Shown here: piece after piece, positions 48,220-56,462 of the stretch
Position numbering within the stretch: position 1 is the first letter of the stretch
How the letters are laid out: the number at the start of each line of letters is the position of its first letter
Source: Aurantiacibacter atlanticus
GTDB lineage: Bacteria > Pseudomonadota > Alphaproteobacteria > Sphingomonadales > Sphingomonadaceae
Assembly (NCBI RefSeq): GCF_001077815.2
Contig: NZ_CP011310.1
Span: 186,001-250,000 of the forward strand
DNA: 64,000 nt
Direction: 5' to 3'
Made by a program: the position numbers and the translations under genes
The notes under the pieces: model-generated
Seen by the model: only the letters and a program-made list of their open reading frames with translations
The model's database searches: none
Told to the model about the DNA's origin: nothing

Positions 48220-48873
48220 ATGAACATCCCCATCCTGTTTGAAGACGGTGAAGCGCTTGTCATAAACAAGCCTGCCGGTCTGCCGATTGAAACCCCGCGC
48301 AAGGGCGGCGCTGCGCTTTCCGATCATCTCGATTCGCTTAGGCTGGGCTTCCAGCGCGAACCGGTAGCGGTCCACCGGCTGGACACCGATACCAGCGGCT
48401 GCCTGCTACTGGCGCGAAATCCAAAGTCGCTGAAGCGGTTTAACGCCGCGTTCGAAGCCAGGTTGGTCTCCAAGACCTATCTTGGCATCGTAGCCGGGCC
48501 TGTGGAGGAGGCGGAGGGCACCATCGATCTCGCCCTGTCCAAGATAAGCAGCGCGGAAAAAGGCTGGCGCATGATCGTGGCGAAAAAGGGCAAGCCTTCG
48601 GTTACGCATTGGACCAAAAGGGCGGAGTTGGAAGGCGGGCTGACACTGGTCGAATTCCGCCCCGAAACGGGCCGCACCCACCAGATTCGCGTTCATGCCG
48701 AACACGCCTTTGGCCGCTCATTGCTGGGCGATCCTGTCTATGGCAACAAGGATGCGCGCGCGCCGCGCACCATGCTGCATGCCAGCGCCCTATCGCTTTC
48801 CCGCGAAGGCAAGCCCGATATCGCGGCTGCCGCACCGCTGCCCGCCGATTTCGCGGCGCTTGGGGCGCAGTAA
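48220..48873 (+). CDS. RluA-family pseudouridine synthase
   Basis: A 217-residue enzyme converting uridine to pseudouridine in tRNA or rRNA. The catalytic aspartate lies in VHRLDTDTSGCLLLA; the family's INKPAGLP start and ETGRTHQIRVHAEH motif are clear. It has no S4 domain, like RluA itself (23S 746 and tRNA position 32), so a RluA-like target is likely but not certain. Its TAA overlaps the ATG of arfB (TAATG), so both are translationally coupled, an RNA/translation pairing. Confidence 0.93.
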   Translation: MNIPILFEDGEALVINKPAGLPIETPRKGGAALSDHLDSLRLGFQREPVAVHRLDTDTSGCLLLARNPKSLKRFNAAFEARLVSKTYLGIVAGPVEEAEGTIDLALSKISSAEKGWRMIVAKKGKPSVTHWTKRAELEGGLTLVEFRPETGRTHQIRVHAEHAFGRSLLGDPVYGNKDARAPRTMLHASALSLSREGKPDIAAAAPLPADFAALGAQ

Positions 48874-49277
48874 TGGCCAGCATCCTCGATAAGGCGAATG
48901 CCATTGCCGAGGAGAATTTCGTCACCGCGTCAGGTCCTGGCGGGCAGAATGTCAACAAGGTGGCAACCGCGGTGCAATTGCGGGTGAATATCTACCAACT
49001 GGCACTGCCGCCGCCCATCTTTCACCGGCTAAAGGCACTGGCAGGCAACCGGATGAACAGTGCAGGCGATATTGTGATCGATGCGCGCAATCACCGCACG
49101 CAGGAAGCCAATCGGCGCGATGCACGTCAGCGACTGGCCGAACTGATAGACGCTGCCGTAAAGGAGCCGAAAAAGCGGGCGAAGACGCGGGTCAACCGAA
49201 TCGGCAAGACCAAGCGGCTGGCGGGCAAAAAGGCACATGGCATGAAAAAGGCACTGCGCGGCAAGGTCGATCTGTAA
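48873..49277 (+). CDS. arfB: alternative ribosome-rescue factor ArfB (peptidyl-tRNA hydrolase)
   Basis: A 134-residue protein that releases peptides from stalled ribosomes. It has the GGQ catalytic loop SGPGGQNVNKV at about residues 23-33 and a long basic C-terminal tail (KKRAKTRVNRIGKTKRLAGK) that inserts into the empty mRNA channel. ATG 48873 is taken although a longer frame exists upstream, because it gives the normal N-terminus and overlaps the RluA stop. Known to back up trans-translation. Confidence 0.95.
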   Translation: MASILDKANAIAEENFVTASGPGGQNVNKVATAVQLRVNIYQLALPPPIFHRLKALAGNRMNSAGDIVIDARNHRTQEANRRDARQRLAELIDAAVKEPKKRAKTRVNRIGKTKRLAGKKAHGMKKALRGKVDL

Positions 49278-49307
49278 TCTGCAGACGTTAATGACCACGC
49301 GCATGGC

Positions 49308-49336
49308 TTGACTTTTCCCCGATTCTCTCGCATTGG
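49308..49336 (+). promoter_or_regulatory. possible rpmG promoter
   Basis: TTGACT at 49308-49313 is a good -35 element; a -10-like CATTGG sits 17 bases further at 49331-49336, a poor match. It is followed by a GC-rich leader before the rpmG start at 49420. Only the -35 element and the position support it. Confidence 0.35.
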
Positions 49337-49419
49337 CGCGCTCGGAACGGGCGGCGCTGTGCGTCGCCCGCATGTTTTCGGGCCGCTGTGGCCCTCACCA
49401 GCTAATCGGAAGCAAGACC

Positions 49420-49587
49420 ATGGCGAAGCCCGCAACTATTAAAATCCGCCTGAATTCGACCGCGGACACCGGCCACTTTTACGTGACCAAGAAGAACCCG
49501 CGCAATCACACCGAAAAGTTCGTGTTCCGCAAATACGATCCGGTTGCGAAGAAGCATGTCGAATATAAGGAAGGCAAGATCAAGTAA
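49420..49587 (+). CDS. rpmG: 50S ribosomal protein L33
   Basis: A 55-residue L33, complete and typical: [13 protein letters not shown], then the [18 protein letters not shown] core and a VEYKEGKIK end. It is the form without the zinc-binding CxxC pairs, so it does not depend on zinc. The ATG at 49420 is chosen over an upstream in-frame start at 49333 because only this fits the family. Stands alone between arfB and the lolA-like gene. Confidence 0.97.
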   Translation: MAKPATIKIRLNSTADTGHFYVTKKNPRNHTEKFVFRKYDPVAKKHVEYKEGKIK

Positions 49588-49701
49588 GCCACGCGGCTCT
49601 TGGTCCGGCCCATTACCGGCACCTCTCCGACTGATTCGATGAACGGCGGGAACCACGCGAGTTCAGTGACAGTTCAATGCTGCACCCCTAAGGAGTGGAG
49701 C

Positions 49702-50370
49702 ATGATCCAGTTGAAACACTATTTCTCGAAGCCATTTGCCGTTGCCCTGATGGGCGCGGTGACACTGGCCGTTCCTGCAAGCCTGGCGGTGCCCACAGCA
49801 CCCGCTGCCGCGCAATCGCAGGCTGACAAGCTCGATCGCGCCGTAGCTGCGCTGCGGGCTATCACCACCATGCGCGCAGATTTCACTCAGACGGACCGGG
49901 CCGGCAATGCCGTTGCCGGTGTGCTGACCCTGCGCAATCCTGGCCGCATCCGCTTCGAATATGAAGACGATGTCAATATGCTGGTCGTGTCCGACGGACG
50001 GGCGCTTACATTGGTCGATTATGACGTCAACCAGGTCGAGCGCTGGCCGATTCGCAACTCGCCGCTGGGCGCATTGCTGGATCCAGAGCGGGACATGCGC
50101 CGCTATGGCAGCTTGCAACCATCATCCACCAACAATGTCATCAGCGTGGAAGTGCGTGACCCCAACCGTCCAGAATTCGGTGTGATTACTCTTGTTTTCG
50201 CTGAAGATTCGAGAGCGCCGGGTGGATTGAAACTCGCCAGCTGGGTCGCCCTGGATGCGCAGAATACGCGCACTACGGTGCGCCTGCGCAATCACCAATA
50301 CGGGATGTCTGTGCCCAATAGCGCCTTTACCTATCGCGATCCGCGCCGCTCATCCCGTCGGCCCGGATAG
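49702..50370 (+). CDS. LolA-like outer-membrane lipoprotein carrier protein
   Basis: A 222-residue periplasmic protein with a signal peptide (cleavage near PAAAQS, about residue 35). The mature part starts with the LolA-type segment LRAITTMRADFTQTDRAGN, then GVLTLRNPGRIRFEYE and LVVSDGRALTLVDYD strands of the half-barrel. LolA ferries lipoproteins from the inner to the outer membrane; this would serve the lipoproteins matured by Lgt. A strong Shine-Dalgarno (AAGGAG) sits 12 bases before ATG 49702. Long signal peptide and a basic end (RRSSRRPG) are noted; lolCDE are not nearby. Confidence 0.9.
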   Translation: MIQLKHYFSKPFAVALMGAVTLAVPASLAVPTAPAAAQSQADKLDRAVAALRAITTMRADFTQTDRAGNAVAGVLTLRNPGRIRFEYEDDVNMLVVSDGRALTLVDYDVNQVERWPIRNSPLGALLDPERDMRRYGSLQPSSTNNVISVEVRDPNRPEFGVITLVFAEDSRAPGGLKLASWVALDAQNTRTTVRLRNHQYGMSVPNSAFTYRDPRRSSRRPG

Positions 50371-50398
50371 ACGATTTGGCGGCAGTTCGTTGTAAATT

Positions 50399-50452
50399 TG
50401 CGACAAGTGACTGTCGAAAATCATTGGCCTGGCAGCACTTAACCCCTAGTTT
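50399..50452 (+). promoter_or_regulatory. possible operator and promoter of the candidate sRNA
   Basis: TGCGACAA at 50399-50406 is identical to the three repeats upstream of the EF-hand/two-component operon. A -35-like TTGGCC (50424-50429) and -10-like TAGTTT (50447-50452) with a 17-base spacer follow. Together they suggest a regulated promoter starting RNA synthesis around 50458. The promoter match is moderate. Confidence 0.4.
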
Positions 50453-50457
50453 GAGGA

Positions 50458-50583
50458 AACAAGACACGGTGAGGCGGGTTTCCCCCCTGTTGCCCTACCT
50501 CTCAAAAAGCCGTCTCTTGCAAAGCGTGACGAACGCTTAAAACGAATCCCCGTCGCAATGCCCCCGCGACGGGGATTTTTTTG
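50458..50583 (+). ncRNA. candidate small RNA ending in a strong terminator
   Basis: Between the lolA-like gene and xth lie 300 bases without a coding frame. The last 125 look like an RNA: a C-rich loop (UUUCCCCCC) flanked by GAGG and CCUC that can pair, a small hairpin AAGCGT-GACGA-ACGCTT near 50520-50540, and a perfect 12-bp terminator. C-rich unpaired loops in alphaproteobacterial sRNAs often pair with ribosome binding sites. Alternatively the hairpin only ends the lolA transcript. Confidence 0.4.
50545..50583 (+). terminator. rho-independent terminator
   Basis: AATCCCCGTCGC at 50545-50556 pairs perfectly with 50566-50577 over a 9-base loop, and a run of seven T follows. It ends either the lolA transcript or the candidate sRNA and lies 90 bases before xth. 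Confidence 0.88.
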
Positions 50584-50670
50584 TGCGCTATCCGCCCGCC
50601 ACCTCCCTCACCCACATATCGCCAGTCCATCTCTCTTGCTGGCAGCAGGTCATGCACCTAAAGCCGGCAC

Positions 50671-51468
50671 ATGGTTTCTATCGCTACATGGAATATCAAT
50701 TCCGTTCGCCTGCGCATGCCGATCGTGGAACGTTTTCTGAAAGAAGAGGCGGTTGACGTTCTCTGCCTGCAGGAAATCAAGTGCCAGGAACACCAATTCC
50801 CCTACCAGGCCTTTATTGACGCTGGTTATGAGCACATCGCCGTTCATGGGCAAAAAGGCTATCACGGGGTCGCAACTGTCAGCCGTGTTCCGATTCGCGA
50901 TTTTTCCCGTCATGATTGGCAGGACAATGGCGAGGCGCGTCATGTCGGGGTGGAACTGACATCTCCCCAGCATCAGGGCATGATCGTGGAGAATGTCTAT
51001 GTCCCGGCAGGCGGAGATGAGCCTGACCGGGTGATCAACCCGAAATTCGGACAGAAGCTCGATTTTCTCGAGCGCATGACCCGCTGGGCTGACGCGATAG
51101 ATCGTCCCACAATGATTGTCGGCGATTTCAACATTGCCCCGCTCGAATGCGATGTGTGGAACCATAAGCAATTGCTCAAGGTCGTCAGCCATACGCCGCT
51201 GGAGGTGGAAACGCTGCAACGGTTCAAGGATGCGCATGGCTGGACCGATATCGGACGCGAGCACATTCGCGATCCGGATCGTTATTACAGCTGGTGGAGC
51301 TACCGTTCAAAGGACCGGAAGGCGAATGATCGCGGGCGGCGGCTGGATCACATGTGGGCCAGCCCCGATCTCGCGGCGCAATCCACCCGCCACTGGCTGC
51401 GCGAGGATGCGCGCGATTGGGAGAAACCTTCCGACCATATTCCCCTCATCACGGAATTCGATCTCTGA
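50671..51468 (+). CDS. xth: exodeoxyribonuclease III
   Basis: A 265-residue AP endonuclease/3'-5' exonuclease of base excision repair. The EEP-fold catalytic residues can be placed: ATWNINSVRLR at the start, Glu in CLQEIKCQE, the Asp/Asn pair in GDFNIAPLECD, and Asp-His in KPSDHIPLITEF at the end. The RSKDRKANDRGRRLDH segment is also typical of the XthA family. Codes 3' and immediately next to ribA, whose start lies within or directly after its end. Confidence 0.96.
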   Translation: MVSIATWNINSVRLRMPIVERFLKEEAVDVLCLQEIKCQEHQFPYQAFIDAGYEHIAVHGQKGYHGVATVSRVPIRDFSRHDWQDNGEARHVGVELTSPQHQGMIVENVYVPAGGDEPDRVINPKFGQKLDFLERMTRWADAIDRPTMIVGDFNIAPLECDVWNHKQLLKVVSHTPLEVETLQRFKDAHGWTDIGREHIRDPDRYYSWWSYRSKDRKANDRGRRLDHMWASPDLAAQSTRHWLREDARDWEKPSDHIPLITEFDL

Positions 51469-51506
51469 CCGGGTCGCCGGCCTCCTCCGCTTCTCCCGCG
51501 CGGCGC

Positions 51507-52562
51507 GTGGCGCAGGCGGTGGACGCGCTGCGCCATGGCTGGCCGATTCGCGTGGGCACAGCACCGTTGTTACTGCCAGTGGAAACAGCGCCCCTGCGCG
51601 AAATTACCTCGCAGCGGCTGCTGATTTCAGCCGCCCGCGCCGAAACCCTGCGTCTCACCAATCAGCGCGCGGCAGCAGATGGACATTCACCCGTTCTGAT
51701 CCGCGCCGCAGAACCGCTCGATCTCGGCTCCGCCTTGCCAGTCGCGGATCCGTCACTGGATCTTGCCAGCCCACTTAAAGGCCCGTTCATGGCCGAGGAA
51801 CTTGATTGGCGTGGCGAAGCTGTTGCTGCGCTTGAACTGGCCCGGATAGCGGGCGTACTGCCTGCATTTGCTGTCGATCCGGTTGCGACCCCACAAAACG
51901 ATGCGGCGCTTGAGCCGGCCACGCTCAGCGCAGCGGACCTGGAGGCATGGTCGAACCCTGCAAATCTCGCCATTGCCACGCGCGCCCATCTCCCCATCGC
52001 GCATGAGGAAATGACCAAAATCGTCGCCTTCCGCTCTATCAATGATACGCGCGAACATGTGGCCATTGTGCTGGGGGAACAGACATCGGATCGTGCGCCG
52101 CTGGTGCGCCTGCATTCCGAATGCCTGACGGGCGATATTTTCGGCAGTCTCAAATGCGATTGCGGGCCGCAGCTTGATGCAGCACTGGCGGCCATGTCAT
52201 CCGAGGTGACAGCAGGCGGTTGGGGCATTCTGCTGTATATGCGGCAGGAAGGGCGCGGCATTGGCCTGGTGAACAAGCTGCGCGCCTATCGCCTGCAGGA
52301 TGAAGGCGTGGATACGCTGGAAGCCAATCGCCGTCTTGGCCTTCCCGAAGAAGCGCGTGATTTCCCACTGGCTGCACGCATGCTGCACCTGCTGGCGGTG
52401 CCGCAGGTCCGCTTGATGACGAACAATCTTGAGAAGGTCGTCGCGCTGGAACATTCCGGGGTCAAGGTCATCGAACGCGTGCCGCATGAACTGCCCGCCA
52501 ATCCGCACAACACCCGCTATCTCGCCACGAAGCGTGACCGTGCGGGCCATTTGCTCAAATAA
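51507..52562 (+). CDS. ribA: GTP cyclohydrolase II
   Basis: Opens the imidazole ring of GTP in the first step of riboflavin synthesis. The C-terminal catalytic domain (about residues 170-350) has the zinc ligands in HSECLTGDIFGSLKCDCG, the active-site MRQEGRGIGLVNKLRAY and the TNNLEKV and KHN-like PHNTRYLATK motifs. An N-terminal extension of about 160 residues with no clear family is known from sphingomonads. No ATG exists in frame after xth; GTG 51507 is used, but the frame is open through xth and a start nearer 51468 cannot be ruled out. Confidence 0.92.
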   Translation: MAQAVDALRHGWPIRVGTAPLLLPVETAPLREITSQRLLISAARAETLRLTNQRAAADGHSPVLIRAAEPLDLGSALPVADPSLDLASPLKGPFMAEELDWRGEAVAALELARIAGVLPAFAVDPVATPQNDAALEPATLSAADLEAWSNPANLAIATRAHLPIAHEEMTKIVAFRSINDTREHVAIVLGEQTSDRAPLVRLHSECLTGDIFGSLKCDCGPQLDAALAAMSSEVTAGGWGILLYMRQEGRGIGLVNKLRAYRLQDEGVDTLEANRRLGLPEEARDFPLAARMLHLLAVPQVRLMTNNLEKVVALEHSGVKVIERVPHELPANPHNTRYLATKRDRAGHLLK

Positions 52563-52590
52563 AGATCAGATCCCCGCAGGTATCAGGCTA

Positions 52591-52854
52591 TCAGCGGAGT
52601 TGACTGTCTTTCGATCCGCGCCGGTTGAAGGCAGCATGGCTCACCAGCCTGTCCTTACCGGACTGGCATTCCACGCAGGTGCGAACTCCCGGTATGGCGA
52701 GCCGGCGCTTTTCCGGAATGTCCTCACCGCAAATATCGCAATATTCTGCGCTTTCGCCCTTCGGCAAACGTGCTCTGGCAGCTGCCACGGCATCGTTTAC
52801 GCTGTCATCTATCTGATCCTGAACCGCGCCATCGCGCGCCCAACCACCGGCCAT
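52591..52854 (-). CDS. DksA/TraR family C4-type zinc-finger protein
   Basis: An 87-residue protein with the zinc-finger pair CDICG at about 45-49 and CVECQ near 65-69, separated by the typical EDIPEKRRLAIPGVRT loop. It is the small YbiI/TraR-like form lacking the DksA coiled coil of full length; the 40-residue N-terminal helix has acidic residues (DDSVNDAV). Such proteins may bind in the RNA polymerase secondary channel. ATG 52854 is preferred; an earlier in-frame ATG is at 52878. It is convergent with ribA. Confidence 0.9.
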   Translation of the reverse strand: MAGGWARDGAVQDQIDDSVNDAVAAARARLPKGESAEYCDICGEDIPEKRRLAIPGVRTCVECQSGKDRLVSHAAFNRRGSKDSQLR

Positions 52855-52905
52855 TTGAAAATCTCCTTGCCCGATCAACGGTTAAGGCGACAATAGCGTT
52901 CCTGA

Positions 52906-53904
52906 TCAGCGCCGCTCATACCGCGTCAAACCGCTGCCGAGCGTATTTTCACCGATGCCACCCATTTCGCCAGACCAGTCGGCCACGAACACAGTGTTGC
53001 GATCAACACCGGGCGCAAGGCGGGCATCATTTCCGGTCACCATCAGTGCGGCAGAATCATGGCTTCGGCCTTCAGCAGCAACCGCGATGAAAGCCGAGTA
53101 ATTCTCCTTATCGGCACCTTGGACGAACCAGTTATTGCTGATCTGCCCGGAGGCGCCACCGGGCAGGTCAATCATGTAATTGGTCACACGCCCGGCCGCG
53201 TCGTCAAAGCTGGATGCGGAGATATCGACCCGCGCCGCGCGCGATTTTACATAATGTCCGCCGCGACCCTGCTCAAAACGGGAATTGGTGATGCGGACAT
53301 GGGCAAGATCGCCAGTATAGACCGAATGCGCGCAGCCACCCGCGCCTTCGCACGTGCCGAGCCGGGTAAAGGTGGAGCGGTCAATGATCAATTGTGCAGA
53401 GGTGTCGCTGGCGGTCAGAATGCCCTGCTGGCTGTCACGAAACCAGCTTTGGGTCACTGTCAGATTGCCGGCTTCCAGCCTGACACCTGCACCATTGAAA
53501 TCGGGCACACGCATGTTTTCAAAGACGAGTCCGGATATCTCGGCACTGCGCCCGCGCAGCACCAGCGCCGCCTTGCCTTCACAGGTCACACCATCGAAAA
53601 TCGCTGAGCCGGGATCGGCTGCGAAGAAGGATATGGTGCCCGATGTCTGCACAGCGCATTGGCTGTGCCGACCCGGCGCGATGGTGATCGTGCCGCGCGC
53701 ATCACCTATCGCATCGACCGCATCCTGCAATCTGTCGAAACCCTGCCCGGTCTGCGCAACCGTATAAGGTGCCGCACGGTCCTGCGCGATCAGGGCTGCG
53801 GCAGGGATTGCAGCCATCGCCACTACACCCACGGCAAGCGCCATGCCTCTGGCAAATGGAACTGCGGTTGGTCGGTAAGGCGAAGGCACGGCATGGTTCA
53901 TCAT
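52906..53904 (-). CDS. right-handed parallel beta-helix secreted protein
   Basis: A 332-residue protein with an N-terminal signal-anchor (about 18-40) and a repeating pattern of short strands with NxF, ITxSxF and GNxA turns, typical of right-handed beta-helix (pectate lyase-like) proteins, e.g. LTVTQSWFRDSQQG, LIIDRSTFTRLG and VRITNSRFEQGRG at about 24-residue spacing. Some relatives degrade or bind polysaccharide; no catalytic residues are recognised here. Two cysteine pairs may form disulfides. It is 53 bases downstream of the recQ stop on the same strand. Confidence 0.82.
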   Translation of the reverse strand: MMNHAVPSPYRPTAVPFARGMALAVGVVAMAAIPAAALIAQDRAAPYTVAQTGQGFDRLQDAVDAIGDARGTITIAPGRHSQCAVQTSGTISFFAADPGSAIFDGVTCEGKAALVLRGRSAEISGLVFENMRVPDFNGAGVRLEAGNLTVTQSWFRDSQQGILTASDTSAQLIIDRSTFTRLGTCEGAGGCAHSVYTGDLAHVRITNSRFEQGRGGHYVKSRAARVDISASSFDDAAGRVTNYMIDLPGGASGQISNNWFVQGADKENYSAFIAVAAEGRSHDSAALMVTGNDARLAPGVDRNTVFVADWSGEMGGIGENTLGSGLTRYERR

Positions 53905-53957
53905 GGCCGCAAAGATACCCCAAGTTGCTTAACTGTTTGCCAAGGCCAGCGGGTCCT

Positions 53958-55754
53958 TCAGTTTTCGCGGATAGCCTTGAGGAATGCATCACCAAAAGCG
54001 GCGAGCTTTTTCTCGCCCACGCCGGCGATGCCCGACATGGCAGCCAACGATGAAGGACGGCGTGATGCCAGGTCGCGCAACACTGCATCGTGAAACACGA
54101 CATAGGGCGGCACGCCTGCCTCCGCTGCCAGATCGCGGCGCAAATTGCGCAAGGCATCGAACAACCGATCGCCCACGGGGTTGAGCGCGACCCCGCCATT
54201 GCGGCGGCCACGGCCCTGCTTTTTTGGCGGCAGGACGATTTCCACGTTTTGCTCACCTGTGAGTATAGCGCGGGCATCCCCACCCAGTTCCAGCCCGCCA
54301 TGGGCATTGGAGACAAGCGCTCCGCGCGCCTGCATCGCCCTTGCCAGCGGGCGCAGGAGAGCAGCCTGATCGCCTTCAACGATACCGAAGACCGACAGCT
54401 TGTCATGCCCCTTCTGGCGCACCCGATCGTCCGCGCTGCCTGTCAGCACATTGGCAAGATGGCCAAGGCCGAAGCTTTGGCCGGTGCGATAGGCAGCGCT
54501 GAGCAGTTTGCGTGCCAGTTCGGTGACATCGGTGACTTTGGGTGGGGCAAGACAATTATCGCAATTGCCGCAGCTGACAGGTGGATTTTCCCCGAAATGG
54601 CGCAGCAGCACTGCGCGGCGGCAGGTCGGCGTTTCCACCAGCCCGGCCAGCGCATCGAGCCGTGCGCGCTCTCCTGCAAGGCGGTGTTGCTCCACGTCGG
54701 ACAGACGCTGACGTGCTGTGGCAAAATCGCCAGCACCCCACAACATGACTGCGCGCGCCGGATCACCATCGCGCCCTGCGCGCCCGGTTTCCTGATAATA
54801 TCCTTCGATCGATTTGGGGATGCCCGCATGCGCCACAAAGCGCACATCGGGTTTGTCGATCCCCATGCCGAAGGCGACTGTCGCCACGATGACCATGTCT
54901 TCAGAGGCCACGAAGGCTGCCTGATTATCGCGCCGTACCTGCGCATCAAGCCCCGCGTGATAGGGAAGGACAGGCCGTCCTGTTGCATCGGCGAGTTGTT
55001 CGCTGAGCTTTTCGACCTTCGCCCGCGTCGGCGCATAGACGATGCCCGGCCCCGGCTCGCTTGCCATCAGATCGGTGATCTGGCGCGCCAGATTGTCGCG
55101 TTGGGTGATGGTGTAGCAGATGTTGGGACGATCAAAGCCTGCCAGCACCAGCCCATCTGCCGGAATACCGAGCTGGCTGAGGATATCGGCGCGGGTATGT
55201 GCATCTGCAGTGGCGGTTAGCGCAAGACGCGGGACGTGTGGAAGGGCATCGAGCAATCCGCGCAACTGGCGATAATCAGGGCGGAAATCATGCCCCCACT
55301 CCGAAACGCAATGCGCCTCATCCACCGCAATCAGCCCCACCCTTGCCGAGGAAAGCATATCGCGAAATCCGGCCTGGCTTGCCCTTTCCGGCGCAACATA
55401 GAGCAAATCCAGCTCACCCCGGCGAAAGGCATCCTGCGTTTCGCGCCAATCGCTATCAACGCTGGTTAGCGTGGCAGCGGCAATTCCATTGGCCCGCGCA
55501 CTGCGCAACTGATCGTGCATCAGTGCAATCAGCGGAGATATGACGACGCAGGTGCCCTCCAGCATGGTGGCGGGCAATTGATAGGTGAGCGATTTGCCCG
55601 CACCTGTCGGCATTACCGCCAGCGTCGATTGGCCCGCCAGAACCCGCGCCAGCACATCTTCCTGCACGCCCCGAAAGGAATCGAACCCGAAAATGCGGCG
55701 CAATTCGCTGCGCGCCTGCGCAAGATCGGCGGGAGAGGAGAGTGATGGCTGCAT
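53958..55754 (-). CDS. recQ: ATP-dependent DNA helicase RecQ
   Basis: A 598-residue 3'-5' helicase for repair and replication fork maintenance. Helicase motifs are Walker A PTGAGKSLTYQL at about 47-58, VDEAHCVSEWGHDFRPDY, LTATAD, and the QETGRAGRDGDPA motif VI. The zinc-binding RQC site has four cysteines (CRRAVLLRHFGENPP then SCGNCDNC), followed by the winged helix, and the C-terminal HRDC domain is intact (LRRDLAAEAGVPPYVVFHDAVL). ATG 55754 is used; a longer minus-strand frame upstream runs antisense through other genes. Confidence 0.97.
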   Translation of the reverse strand: MQPSLSSPADLAQARSELRRIFGFDSFRGVQEDVLARVLAGQSTLAVMPTGAGKSLTYQLPATMLEGTCVVISPLIALMHDQLRSARANGIAAATLTSVDSDWRETQDAFRRGELDLLYVAPERASQAGFRDMLSSARVGLIAVDEAHCVSEWGHDFRPDYRQLRGLLDALPHVPRLALTATADAHTRADILSQLGIPADGLVLAGFDRPNICYTITQRDNLARQITDLMASEPGPGIVYAPTRAKVEKLSEQLADATGRPVLPYHAGLDAQVRRDNQAAFVASEDMVIVATVAFGMGIDKPDVRFVAHAGIPKSIEGYYQETGRAGRDGDPARAVMLWGAGDFATARQRLSDVEQHRLAGERARLDALAGLVETPTCRRAVLLRHFGENPPVSCGNCDNCLAPPKVTDVTELARKLLSAAYRTGQSFGLGHLANVLTGSADDRVRQKGHDKLSVFGIVEGDQAALLRPLARAMQARGALVSNAHGGLELGGDARAILTGEQNVEIVLPPKKQGRGRRNGGVALNPVGDRLFDALRNLRRDLAAEAGVPPYVVFHDAVLRDLASRRPSSLAAMSGIAGVGEKKLAAFGDAFLKAIREN

Positions 55755-55873
55755 CACGGCCCGTCTGGCAGAACAGGCCGTCCGCCGCCACCCATGAACA
55801 ATCGCATTTCCACGCAGGATCGACTGCGCTAAGGAACTGCCATCTCGAAATATACCTAAAGGGGTAGATTGTA

Positions 55874-56185
55874 ATGAAGAAGCTCGCCTTTGTCGCTGCT
55901 GCGGCTGCTTTTGCGTTGACTGCATGCGGTGAGAGCACCGACGCATCGGAGGACGCCGTTGCCGACACAGTCGAAGTCCCGGCAGACGAAGCGATGGCCG
56001 ATGTGCCTGAACCTGTTGAGGACGCCGAAGCCGGATTGACCGAAGAAGAAGCCGAAGCGCAGATCCAGGCCAATGAAGATCAGGCTGAAGCCGCCGCCGA
56101 TGCTGCGGAAAGTGCCGCAAACGATGCGCTCGATGCTGCACAGGCTGCCGAGGCCGCGCAGGACATTGCCGAAGACGCGCAGTAA
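55874..56185 (+). CDS. small acidic lipoprotein, coiled-coil
   Basis: A 103-residue protein with a lipobox (LTAC) placing the lipidated cysteine at residue 19. The rest is almost all Asp, Glu and Ala with heptad-like repeats (AAADAAESAANDALDAAQ), predicted to form an acidic helix or coiled coil. An AAAGGGG ribosome binding site precedes ATG 55874. Composition is similar to the minus-strand 57.5 kb lipoprotein. No function is known; ion binding or a spacer role is only a guess. Its stop overlaps the next start. Confidence 0.7.
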   Translation: MKKLAFVAAAAAFALTACGESTDASEDAVADTVEVPADEAMADVPEPVEDAEAGLTEEEAEAQIQANEDQAEAAADAAESAANDALDAAQAAEAAQDIAEDAQ

Positions 56186-56415
56186 TGCTGCACTCCTTCA
56201 GGTGGCGCGCCACAATGCTTCTGGTGTTGGGCGCGCTGCCTGGGGCATGTTCGGATGCGCCGCAACTGTCGCAGCCCGAAGGCGCCACAAGCGATGAACG
56301 GCAGGCCGTGAACGAAGCGGCCGAAATGCTCGAAGAACGTCTGCCGCCAGTAAAAGGCGCGAACAGTTCGGAAGCTTCCACATCCGACATGCCATCTTCG
56401 CCGCCAAGTCATTGA
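56185..56415 (+). CDS. small hypothetical lipoprotein
   Basis: A 76-residue protein with a short signal peptide and a lipobox-like end (LPGAC, cysteine near residue 22). The mature part is acidic and proline/serine-rich with no recognised domain. It is coupled to the preceding lipoprotein by TAATG. The small size, and the lack of other evidence, keep the call moderate. Confidence 0.55.
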   Translation: MLHSFRWRATMLLVLGALPGACSDAPQLSQPEGATSDERQAVNEAAEMLEERLPPVKGANSSEASTSDMPSSPPSH

Positions 56416-56462
56416 ATGGTAACGCTTGAAACTGGCTTGTAAGCGCGCCCTGTGGTAGGGTG

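Noticed and set aside
54090..55220. Plus-strand open frame of 376 codons
   Set aside because: Antisense to recQ; no family features.
55755..56390. N-terminal extension of the RecQ frame
   Set aside because: The extra 212 codons run antisense through two small lipoprotein genes and have no RecQ homology; ATG 55754 fits the family.
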